From contig CAMYKW010000027.1 of assembly GCA_947259175.1 (NCBI GenBank), positions 1-64,000 on the forward strand: 64,000 nt of DNA, in the 5' to 3' direction. Position 1 is the stretch's first letter, and each line of letters starts with the position of its first letter. Positions 28,649 to 36,928 of the stretch are shown piece after piece. The DNA comes from an uncultured Gammaproteobacteria bacterium (GTDB taxonomy: Bacteria > Pseudomonadota > Gammaproteobacteria > Arenicellales > JAANXG01). The translations under genes and the position numbers were made by a program. The notes beneath the pieces were generated by a model. That model was not told the origin of the DNA. It did no database searches and saw only the letters and a program-made list of their open reading frames with translations.

Positions 28649-30016
28649 ATGCATTCAGCAGGCCCGATGCGGCGGGGCAACCCGCTCCAGGCATCCGTTC
28701 TGATCGTCAGCGAGGACACGGCGTTCGCAACCCGGTTGCGGCATGCGTTACGCGCCTCGTGCGCCCTGGTGGACACCGCGCAAGACCTCCGGCAAGCTGA
28801 TGCGTTGCGCGCACGTTGTCTGTTCGATCTGATCGTGTTGGATGTTTCGCAGCGGCATCGCAGCGCCATCGACTGGCTGGCCCAGACCCGCAGCAACGGA
28901 CGGCGCGGTCCGGCGGTCGTGGTCTCGGAGCACACCGATGCCCGTCTGGTGCTCGATGCGATGCACGCCGGCGCGCAAGACTTCGTTGAGAAATCGTTTG
29001 GCACCCAGGCGCTGGTCGATGCGGTTATTCGCATCCTTCCTCCCAGTCATAAATCCACCGCGCCGGCGCCGGCCAACGTGGACGAGCACATCGAGGCTCT
29101 GGTGGGGCGATCGCCCGCGATTCAGGATCTGCGGGAAAAAATCATACGCCTTGCGCCACGTTCATCCGTGATCTTGATCCAAGGTGAAACGGGAACCGGC
29201 AAAGAACTCGTTGCACAAACCCTGCATGAACTCAGCGACCGCGAAGGAGAGTTTGTGCCCATAAACTGCGGTGCGCTGTCGCCGGATATTATCGAAAGTG
29301 AATTGTTCGGCCATGTGCGCGGGGCGTTCACCAGCGCATTCAATTCCCGTGAAGGACTTTTTCATTACGCGCGCAAAGGGACTTTGTTTCTCGATGAAGT
29401 TTCCGAGATGCCCTGGGAGATGCAGGCCAAGTTACTGCGTGCGCTGGAGGAACGCAGCGTCCGGCCGGTGGGCGCCAACCGTGAAGTCGAGATCGACACC
29501 CGGGTAGTGTGCGCGTCGAATCGCGACCTGTCGGAATCGATGGCGGCGGGAAAGTTTCGCCATGACCTGTATTACCGAATAAACGTGATCGCGCTCTCTA
29601 TACCACCACTGCGTGAGCGGCCTGAGGATTTGCTCGATCTTGCGCCCTACCTGTCCCAGGCAATAGCTGTCGAGATGGGCATAGAACCCTTGAGTTTCAC
29701 TCCGGAGGAGCTCAAGAAATTACAAAGTCACCCCTGGCCGGGGAACGTGCGTGAACTCAGAAACGTGATCGAGCGCGCGATGTTGTTGGGGCACACTCCC
29801 GGCGAGTGCTGTCAAACGAACAGTACGGTTGCAACGGTTACCTGGCCAGCCCATCTTACCCTCGCCGAGGTCGAGAAGAGGCATATCTTGAACATGTTGA
29901 ACGAGGCGGGCGGTAATAAATCCGAGGCGGCCAGGCGGTTGGGGATTTCCCGCAAGACCCTGGAGCGCAAGGTCAAGGCGTGGAATGGCGAACACGACGC
30001 ACAGCGTTCGCGCTGA
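28649..30016 (+). CDS. Sigma54-dependent (NtrC-type) response regulator, REC-AAA+-Fis HTH
   Basis: GETGTGKELVAQTLHELS, ESELFGHVRGAFTSAFNSREGLF (GAFTGA loop variant GAFTSA), C-terminal NKSEAARRLGISRKTLERKVKAW. Confidence 0.94.
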   Translation: MHSAGPMRRGNPLQASVLIVSEDTAFATRLRHALRASCALVDTAQDLRQADALRARCLFDLIVLDVSQRHRSAIDWLAQTRSNGRRGPAVVVSEHTDARLVLDAMHAGAQDFVEKSFGTQALVDAVIRILPPSHKSTAPAPANVDEHIEALVGRSPAIQDLREKIIRLAPRSSVILIQGETGTGKELVAQTLHELSDREGEFVPINCGALSPDIIESELFGHVRGAFTSAFNSREGLFHYARKGTLFLDEVSEMPWEMQAKLLRALEERSVRPVGANREVEIDTRVVCASNRDLSESMAAGKFRHDLYYRINVIALSIPPLRERPEDLLDLAPYLSQAIAVEMGIEPLSFTPEELKKLQSHPWPGNVRELRNVIERAMLLGHTPGECCQTNSTVATVTWPAHLTLAEVEKRHILNMLNEAGGNKSEAARRLGISRKTLERKVKAWNGEHDAQRSR

Positions 30017-30070
30017 TTCCCGCAGATCCCGGAACGAAGATTCGCAACGATTTTCATCAGGTGGAAAGGT

Positions 30071-30277
30071 ATGAACGAAGACAAGTTTAATTTAGAAATG
30101 CGTTCGTTTCTCAAACGGGTTGGGATTACCTCCCAGCGTGAAATCGAAAAGGTGGTGCGTGATGCGCTCGACAGCGGCGCGTTACAGGGCAACGAGCAGA
30201 TCGCGGTAAAAGTAACGCTGGAAATCATGGCTCCCGAATCGAGTAAAACCATCGAGGGTACGATCTCGCTGGAGTAA
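30071..30277 (+). CDS. DUF6494-like small protein
   Basis: 68 aa, MNEDKFNLEMRSFLKRVGITSQREIEKVVRDALDSGAL; RBS-like GGTGGAAAGG upstream. Confidence 0.7.
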   Translation: MNEDKFNLEMRSFLKRVGITSQREIEKVVRDALDSGALQGNEQIAVKVTLEIMAPESSKTIEGTISLE

Positions 30278-30335
30278 TACCGCCAGGAAACGGCCCCATG
30301 CCCCATGCCTCATCCCGGCGGCTGCCGTACCTGGA

Positions 30336-30803
30336 TTGATGCGTACCTACCATGCGCAAACAACGGTGCCATGGACACAGGCTCAGGTCTACGCGCTCAT
30401 CGCCGATGTCGCACGCTATCCCGACTTCCTCCCGGGTTGGCGCAAGGTGTCGGTGATTCGCGCGAGCGAGAATCGAGCCGAGGTATCGCAGGAAATCGGC
30501 ATCGGTCCGGTGTCGCTGAAATTCATCTCCGCCGCGGTATTCTGTCCCCTCGACAAGATCACTATCCGTTCACGAGCGGCTCCGTTTTCGCACTTGCACC
30601 TGTGCTGGACCTTAGCCGCGGCGGAACCCGGTTGCCGCGTGACCCTGCTTATCGAAGCGGCTTTTCGATCCCGGCTGCTGGCGGGATTGCACGGCAGGAT
30701 TCTGGAGTCGCTTGCGCAGCGCATGTTGCGCGCGTTCGAGCGGCGGGCGTTTGCGCTGTACGGCAGCGCGGACCCAGCGGATGTAAAATCGCCGTCAGGC
30801 TGA
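30336..30803 (+). CDS. SRPBCC/COQ10-START family protein
   Basis: VYALIADVARYPDFLPGWRKVSVI motif typical of the polyketide cyclase/COQ10 family. Confidence 0.75.
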   Translation: MMRTYHAQTTVPWTQAQVYALIADVARYPDFLPGWRKVSVIRASENRAEVSQEIGIGPVSLKFISAAVFCPLDKITIRSRAAPFSHLHLCWTLAAAEPGCRVTLLIEAAFRSRLLAGLHGRILESLAQRMLRAFERRAFALYGSADPADVKSPSG

Positions 30804-31670
30804 CCAAACGATCTGACCGCAGTTGTCGAACCTATATCCGCCGAACACCGCCGCTAATCGCCGGCATTCCGGGCCGTTGAGTTGTTCGATCAGTTTTTGA
30901 AACAGCGTTCTGAAAAACACCCCGCGATCCAGCGCGAGGTCATAGGCTTCCCAACCCACCGGGATGAAATCCAGGCCGAATTCGTTTGCCAGGCTACGGG
31001 GGCCGGGGCCTACGTCCGCTTCTTCGCGGTTCAGGTGTGACGCTACATCTCGTTCCGAGAGTACGCGCGCGGTTACCCGCAGCCGCGTGGGATCGACCTT
31101 GTGTCGGCTGAATAACTCACGCAAATAACGCTGGGCGCCGGCGCTGTCATGACGCATGACCCAACGCGCCTGACTTTCAAATAAGCGGCCGATGTCCCCG
31201 GCAGCTTCGATCAGCCCGGGTGACACTACCAACCCCTGTTCGCGTTCGAACGCACGTACCAGCACCCAGTTCTTATACGGCGGGTATTGCCTCACCAACG
31301 CGGCGTGCCGCCGGGTGCTCTCCTGTGCCGGTCCCCAGCGCACACCGCAGACATCCGCACGTTGCCGCGCGAGGAGCGACAAGCCGAGTTCAGTGCCGGT
31401 ATTCGTATAGCTGACCAGCGCGTGTCCCTGCATCTCGTTGACGATGTGAGTGATTGCGTGCTGAATCAAACTGTCGTCACTACCGGTCACCACCAGGCGG
31501 TCGGTTAACAGCCCGCCGTGACTCGATTCCATCAGCCAACGATCCACCAGCTTGCGCGGAAACAACCACTTGCCGGTAACCTTGGTGCCCGGGATTTTTC
31601 CCTCGCTCACCAGCGCGTACACCTTCTTGGTGTTGATGTGCAGGTAGTCGGCGACTTCCTTGACGCTCAT
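30795..31670 (-). CDS. HTH (excisionase/MerR-like) plus PBP-like substrate-binding domain regulator
   Basis: MSVKEVADYLHINTKKVYALVSEGKIPGTKVTGKWLFPRKLVDRWL HTH_17-like; C-terminal PBP-like region (ORF extends to 31748). Confidence 0.8.
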   Translation of the reverse strand: MSVKEVADYLHINTKKVYALVSEGKIPGTKVTGKWLFPRKLVDRWLMESSHGGLLTDRLVVTGSDDSLIQHAITHIVNEMQGHALVSYTNTGTELGLSLLARQRADVCGVRWGPAQESTRRHAALVRQYPPYKNWVLVRAFEREQGLVVSPGLIEAAGDIGRLFESQARWVMRHDSAGAQRYLRELFSRHKVDPTRLRVTARVLSERDVASHLNREEADVGPGPRSLANEFGLDFIPVGWEAYDLALDRGVFFRTLFQKLIEQLNGPECRRLAAVFGGYRFDNCGQIVWSA

Positions 31671-31751
31671 GAACTGTCTCAGACTGACGTCGGCTCCGGG
31701 GCGTATGGGTCGCACTTTGCTGGAAGATCGAAGGGCATCGCGATCCATGCT

Positions 31752-32636
31752 TCAAGTACCGGTTTTTTCATGCGGCACGCCGCGCAGGCTGCGCGGATTG
31801 TGCTCGGGTTTGGCGTCGAACTGAACTTGTCGATGGCCATGATAGACCAGGAAATGCCTGCCTTTGGCGCGTGCAATCATCACCACGCCCAGATCGCGGG
31901 CCAACTCCAGGCCCATGTGAGTAATGCCGGAGCGCGACAACAGTACCGGAATTCCCATGTGGGCAGCCTTCATCACGATCTCGGAGGTCAGCCTGCCGGT
32001 GGTGTAGAAAATCTTGTCGCCGCCATCGATCTCGTCGAGCCACATACGGCCGGATATGGCATCCGCGGCGTTGTGGCGGCCGACATCCTCGACGAACATT
32101 AACACCCGGGTGTCGTGACACAAAGCGCAACCGTGGACCGCGCCGGCTTTTTTATAGAGTTCGTTATACGCGCTGATCGATTTCAACAGCCCGTATATCG
32201 TCGATTGACAAATCATGACTTCCGGCAGACGCACGTCGTACAACTTGTCCAGGGTGCAGCTGAACACCGTTCCCTGGGCGCAACCCGTAGTTACGGTGCG
32301 CTGCGATGACTTAGCCTCCCAATCGACGATCCCCCGGCCACTGGCGGTCGCTACGTCAACGCGTTCACTTTCCCAGTCCACGCTAACCGCAGTGATTTCC
32401 GTAATGTTTTCGATCAATCGTTGGTTACGCAGGTAACCCAGGGCGAGTTCTTCCGGTTGCGTGCCCAGGGTCATCAGCGTAACGACTTCCTGCCCGTCGA
32501 CCTTGAGGGTGAGTGGAAATTCGCCGGCGACGCTGAGTTGTCGCCGCTCGCCATGCTCGTCGATGGCGAATACCTCTTGGGTCGGCGTGAGACCGGCGTC
32601 GGTCATCTTCGGTCGGTGCGTGGCTGATGTGGACAT
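31752..32636 (-). CDS. fdhD: Formate dehydrogenase accessory sulfurtransferase FdhD
   Basis: EFPLTLKVDGQEVVTLMTLGTQPEELALGYL; GAVHGCALC; DVGRHNAADAI; YTTGRLTSEIVMKAAHMGIPVLLSRSG. Confidence 0.93.
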   Translation of the reverse strand: MSTSATHRPKMTDAGLTPTQEVFAIDEHGERRQLSVAGEFPLTLKVDGQEVVTLMTLGTQPEELALGYLRNQRLIENITEITAVSVDWESERVDVATASGRGIVDWEAKSSQRTVTTGCAQGTVFSCTLDKLYDVRLPEVMICQSTIYGLLKSISAYNELYKKAGAVHGCALCHDTRVLMFVEDVGRHNAADAISGRMWLDEIDGGDKIFYTTGRLTSEIVMKAAHMGIPVLLSRSGITHMGLELARDLGVVMIARAKGRHFLVYHGHRQVQFDAKPEHNPRSLRGVPHEKTGT

Positions 32637-32796
32637 GCCGTGGATTTAAATTAAGAAGTTGGCGTAGAACCGTGCAATTTTCGTTCCTAACCCCAGCAGT
32701 ATCGCGAAGCTTGAGCAATAGGATGTAAACAAGCAGTCAGCGCGAGCGCAGCGCCGGGAATCTACGCCGCAAGAGGTGCCCCAGCCGGCAGCACAA

Positions 32797-32815
32797 TCGG
32801 GTCAAATTGACCCGA
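32797..32815. promoter_or_regulatory. Perfect palindrome TCGGGTCAA-A-TTGACCCGA, candidate upstream activator site
   Basis: 9-bp perfect arms, 1-nt spacer, ~70 bp upstream of a sigma54-type promoter. Confidence 0.65.
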
Positions 32816-32885
32816 CATGGTTAAAAGTGTCGTACCCGAAGTGACGCAAGCGGCGCTGTCGCGAGGAAATCCGCCGCTTGTCGGC

Positions 32886-32902
32886 CTGGTACGGTAGTTG
32901 CC
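32886..32902 (+). promoter_or_regulatory. Sigma54 (-24/-12) promoter for the formate dehydrogenase operon
   Basis: CTGGTACGGTAGTTGCC: GG-N10-GC spacing, matches TGGCACG-N4-TTGC with one mismatch. Confidence 0.7.
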
Positions 32903-32962
32903 TCTAGTAAGTTGGAACCGCAACCGTAATTTAGCGCCGCAACGCGCGGTCGAAGAGTTGAC

Positions 32963-33520
32963 ATGCCCCAGGATACGTTGCCATTTCAACCCGAGGCGCA
33001 GCCGAAAGGTGGGTACCGGTTTCCGGTATCGGTCATCGTCGAGCGCCGGGAAATCAAACGAGACCGCTGGTCGTTTCCCAGTTGGGAGGCGACCGGAGTG
33101 GTGGCCGGAGAGCGTTTAGGCAGCGTTGCGGCCAAAACACCGATCCACAGCGACGCGCAACGTCAGCACTTTCTCTGGAGCGGCCTGACCTTGGAGTTCT
33201 TCCGCGATGAGACCGAGAGTTATTGGCACAATTTACAGGGCAGTCGGCCATCGCTGTTCGTAATTTGCCGCGAGGAGCATGAAGACGATGATGACTCACT
33301 GGAACCCTACCTCGTCACCGCCGATCCCCATGAGGCGGACGCCTATCTGGAAACCGAGGGCACGGTTTTCGCCGTGCCTATTCCGCCGGATCTGTATCAA
33401 TGGTTGGAGCGATACGTGATGACGTACTACCGGCCCGGGGAACAAAAGAAACGAAAACGCAAGCGCTGGCAGGAGGGCGAGCACCGTGATCAAGCACCCG
33501 CGCGTGGACGACGGCACTGA
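32963..33520 (+). CDS. DUF3305 domain-containing protein (formate dehydrogenase cluster)
   Basis: FPVSVIVERREIKRDRWSFPSWEATGVVAG... typical DUF3305. Confidence 0.82.
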   Translation: MPQDTLPFQPEAQPKGGYRFPVSVIVERREIKRDRWSFPSWEATGVVAGERLGSVAAKTPIHSDAQRQHFLWSGLTLEFFRDETESYWHNLQGSRPSLFVICREEHEDDDDSLEPYLVTADPHEADAYLETEGTVFAVPIPPDLYQWLERYVMTYYRPGEQKKRKRKRWQEGEHRDQAPARGRRH

Positions 33521-34091
33521 CAACCACGAAGATTTTCGGCAACGTTGGTCGCGCCGCAAGGCGGCGGCCGGCGGATCGCACGAACCCGAGTCCGTGCCGG
33601 AACCACAAGCCGCGGACCCGGCGCCGTCGCCGGAGCCACCGGCAAAGACTGACGCCGATATGCCCGCGGTTGAGTCCATCGACGAATCGACCGACATGAG
33701 CGACTTCTTTTCTCCGCAGGTGAGTGACAAGCTGCGGCAGGTGGCATTGCGAAAACTGTTTCATTTGCCGCAGTTCAACGTCGTTGATGGACTCGACGAT
33801 TATGATGACGACTTCACGGCCTTTGAGGCGCTGGGGGAAATCGTGACCGCGGACATGCGTCATCGGATGGAGCTGGAACAAGACGAACGGGCTGCTTCCG
33901 AGGCCGCGGACGTATCCGGGGAGAATGCCCTCGAGGACGAAGGGCGAACCGCGGCCGGGGAATCCGGGGAACAGGACCAGGCGCGCGAGCAAGCGGCAGA
34001 AGAAGAGGCGCGCGAAGCTATTGCGGATGCACATGATCCAGATGCACACGATTCATCGGTAGAGAACGATGACGAACACCGAGACGCCTGA
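33486..34091 (+). CDS. DUF3306 domain-containing protein
   Basis: EDFRQRWSRRKAAA, MSDFFSPQVSDKLRQVALRKLFHLPQFNVVDGLDDYDDDF. Confidence 0.85.
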   Translation: MIKHPRVDDGTDNHEDFRQRWSRRKAAAGGSHEPESVPEPQAADPAPSPEPPAKTDADMPAVESIDESTDMSDFFSPQVSDKLRQVALRKLFHLPQFNVVDGLDDYDDDFTAFEALGEIVTADMRHRMELEQDERAASEAADVSGENALEDEGRTAAGESGEQDQAREQAAEEEAREAIADAHDPDAHDSSVENDDEHRDA

Positions 34092-35802
34092 CAGCAACCC
34101 GGACGCAGCGGCACTGCCGCTGCCGGCGCACACCGTGGACGGCGCGGCGCGGCGTGAGGCGTTACAAGAGCACGCGCAGCGCCCCCGTTTCCAGACCACC
34201 GCGGTTGCCTACGTGTCCAGGGGTGTCGCGTTGGTGATCGGTGAGCGGGAACCGGCGCTACAGGCGGCCGCTCAACTGAAACAAGGCGGTCTCGACACGG
34301 CGGTGCTGATCGAAGCATCCGATGACGACGAGCGACTGTCGGTAAACATGACCGACGGCGGCATAGTCGCGGCACGCGGTGTAATCACCGAGTGTAGCGG
34401 TCATCTCGGTCGTTTTGTGGTGCGCGTCGCGGGCAAGCAGGGGGCGATTAATCTGGCTCGCGAACTACAATTCAAACGCGATGATTTCGATCTGGTGCTC
34501 GACCTGAGCCGGGTACCGAACATTGATGTGCAGATTCCGCCGCCGGGATATTACGCACCATCCGGTGGGGCGGCACTGAGGCGCGCGTTGGACGCGCTGC
34601 CGGAGATGGTCGGCGAATACGAGAAACCCAAATATTTTTCATACGATCCGGACATCTGTGCGCACGGCGAACGCGGCTTGGCAGGTTGCCGCCGCTGTAT
34701 CGACGCCTGTCCCACCGATGCCATTCACTCGCTCGGAGAGCGGATCGAAGTCGATGCGCATTTATGTCAAGGCGGCGGCAGTTGTGCGACCGCCTGTCCG
34801 ACCGGGGCGATTCGTTACGTATATCCTCCGGTGAGCCATCTGTTGGACGGATTACGCGGTCTGCTGCGCGGTTACCGCGAGCGGGATGGTGAGCGCCCGG
34901 TGGTGTTGTTCTACAGTGAATGGGGGCGCGAGCAACTGACACGCTGGAGCGACCGTTTGCCCGAATCGGTATTGCCAGTCGAAATTGAAGATGTGGGCTC
35001 CGTCGGCCTCGAGGTGTGGCTGGCGGCGCTCGCGTACGGCGCACACCAGGTTTGGCTGCTGATCACCGAGGGTATGCCGCCGGCGATCGGCGGTGCGCTC
35101 GATGAGCAGTTGCGGGTGGCGCGGGAGCTGCTCGCCGGCATGGGATTCGAACCCGGCCGGATCGTGATGATCACCTCAGCGGACGGGATTCCGGCGCAAG
35201 TCTATGAGCAGGGGTTGGCGGCATCGGCCCGCTTCGCCGGCCAGGACGACAAGCGCACCAATATCCGTCTGGCGATGGATCACCTCTATGCCCACGCCGC
35301 CACACAAAAGAAATCAGTCACGCTCAGTGCCCCGGCGCCGTTTGGCGAGATCAAGGTCAGTCGCGAGGCCTGCACCCTGTGCATGGGTTGCGTCGCCGTG
35401 TGCCCGGCGGGTGCGTTATCGGACGGTGAAGACATGCCGCGGTTGTTGTTTATCGAGGCCAATTGTGTGCAGTGCGGTCTGTGCGCCAACGCGTGCCCGG
35501 AGTCGGCGATCAAGCTCGCGCCGCGCTTTGCTTACGACGCGGAGCTGCGCGGCAAACCCCGGCTGATGCATGAGGAAGAGCCGTTCAACTGCATCAACTG
35601 CGGCAAACCGTTCGCCACCAAGAGCCTGATGGCGCGGATGCGGGAAAAACTCGCCGGCCACTGGATGTACCAGGATGCATCCCAGCGGCGGCGCCTGGAG
35701 ATGTGCGAGGACTGCCGCATATCGGACTTGTATCTAAAAGACGGTGGCATCGAGGTGTACGACAAACCCGCCAACCGGGATGTGTCGGGTGGGTCAGAGT
35801 GA
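34069..35802 (+). CDS. Multi-[4Fe-4S] ferredoxin protein of formate dehydrogenase cluster
   Basis: CRRCIDACPTDAI, CQGGGSCATACPTGAI, CTLCMGCVAVCPAGAL, CVQCGLCANACPESAI. Confidence 0.9.
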   Translation: MTNTETPDSNPDAAALPLPAHTVDGAARREALQEHAQRPRFQTTAVAYVSRGVALVIGEREPALQAAAQLKQGGLDTAVLIEASDDDERLSVNMTDGGIVAARGVITECSGHLGRFVVRVAGKQGAINLARELQFKRDDFDLVLDLSRVPNIDVQIPPPGYYAPSGGAALRRALDALPEMVGEYEKPKYFSYDPDICAHGERGLAGCRRCIDACPTDAIHSLGERIEVDAHLCQGGGSCATACPTGAIRYVYPPVSHLLDGLRGLLRGYRERDGERPVVLFYSEWGREQLTRWSDRLPESVLPVEIEDVGSVGLEVWLAALAYGAHQVWLLITEGMPPAIGGALDEQLRVARELLAGMGFEPGRIVMITSADGIPAQVYEQGLAASARFAGQDDKRTNIRLAMDHLYAHAATQKKSVTLSAPAPFGEIKVSREACTLCMGCVAVCPAGALSDGEDMPRLLFIEANCVQCGLCANACPESAIKLAPRFAYDAELRGKPRLMHEEEPFNCINCGKPFATKSLMARMREKLAGHWMYQDASQRRRLEMCEDCRISDLYLKDGGIEVYDKPANRDVSGGSE

Positions 35803-35950
35803 CTGAGAGGCCGCCCATTTTCTCGTAATTACCGTTAAAGACCTGCTTTTTACCGGAGAATTAGTATGACTTTTGACCGTTATTGCTCCGAATTTTCCCT
35901 GTATTCGTGGCATGAACCGTGCAAGCCCCAAGGGACAGGGACACACGGCG

Positions 35951-36571
35951 ATGAGTGAGGAGCACGCAGCCGTGGACGCGGTGCCTGGCGCGGTGGACGA
36001 TGCCGATGCCCTGCGCGCCGGCATTTACCGCCTGCTGGCGACGCTGCTGGCGGCGCCGCCGAGCCAGGAGCTGCTGGATACGCTCAAGGTGGTGGAGGCG
36101 GGGGAAGACGATGCCCCGCTGGCCCCCGCCTGGCGGATGCTGGCGTTGGCGGCGCAACGGACGTCGGCGGCGGCGGCGGACGATGAGTACCACGCGCTGT
36201 TTGTCGGGATTACCCGCGGCGAGATGATGCCCTACGGCTCATGGTACTTGACCGGCTTCCTGATGGAGCGGCCGCTGGCGGAGTTGCGACAGGATTTGAA
36301 GGAGTTGGGCTACGCGCGCGATCCGGATGTCAAGGAGCCGGAGGATCATGCGGCGGCATTGTGCGAAACGATGAGCCTGCTCATCGATGACCAGGACACC
36401 GGATTCGGCCGGCGCAAGAAGTTTTTCGATGACCACATCGAGCCATGGATGATGCGGTTCTTTCAGGACCTGCAGTCGGCGGAGGCGGCGGAGTTTTACG
36501 GCGCCGTGGGGCTGCTGGGTGAAAAGTTTTTACAGGTCGACAAGCGCTATCTTGGGATGACGCCCCACTGA
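35951..36571 (+). CDS. TorD-family molecular chaperone for molybdoenzyme maturation
   Basis: LRAGIYRLLATLLAAPPSQELL; EYHALFVGITRGEMMPYGSWYLTGFLMERPLAELRQDL. Confidence 0.87.
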   Translation: MSEEHAAVDAVPGAVDDADALRAGIYRLLATLLAAPPSQELLDTLKVVEAGEDDAPLAPAWRMLALAAQRTSAAAADDEYHALFVGITRGEMMPYGSWYLTGFLMERPLAELRQDLKELGYARDPDVKEPEDHAAALCETMSLLIDDQDTGFGRRKKFFDDHIEPWMMRFFQDLQSAEAAEFYGAVGLLGEKFLQVDKRYLGMTPH

Positions 36572-36609
36572 TGCGCGCGCCGGCCGGATTATTTTTGAAT
36601 GATGGAAGT

Positions 36610-36621
36610 ACGTGATCACGT
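36610..36621. promoter_or_regulatory. Perfect 12-bp palindrome ACGTGATCACGT upstream of FDH TAT peptide
   Basis: Read directly from intergenic sequence. Confidence 0.4.
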
Positions 36622-36665
36622 TGTAAGCTGAATCGATTTAACGACCCGAAAGGAGGGGACTCCAG

Positions 36666-36875
36666 ATGAAAGACAAGGGTGTATCCATGAACCGACGCGG
36701 ATTTCTCAAAGGAGCGGCGATGGTCGGCGGCGCGGCCGCGGTATCGACGCTGAGCCAGGGTGTTACGGCTGATGCCCAATCCGTCGACAAGCCGGCCCCG
36801 GCGAGCGGCGACAAACCCCAAGGGTACCGGATGACCCCGCATATTCGCGAGTACTACGAGAAGGCGCGTTTCTAG
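36666..36875 (+). CDS. Small twin-arginine signal formate dehydrogenase region protein
   Basis: MNRRGFLKGAAMVGGAAAVSTLSQG TAT-like signal; 69 aa; RBS AAGGAGGG. Confidence 0.85.
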   Translation: MKDKGVSMNRRGFLKGAAMVGGAAAVSTLSQGVTADAQSVDKPAPASGDKPQGYRMTPHIREYYEKARF

Positions 36876-36928
36876 GCAGCAGCGTCCGACTCGAATCACC
36901 AACTAAGCGTGGTTTTAGAGGAGATCAA

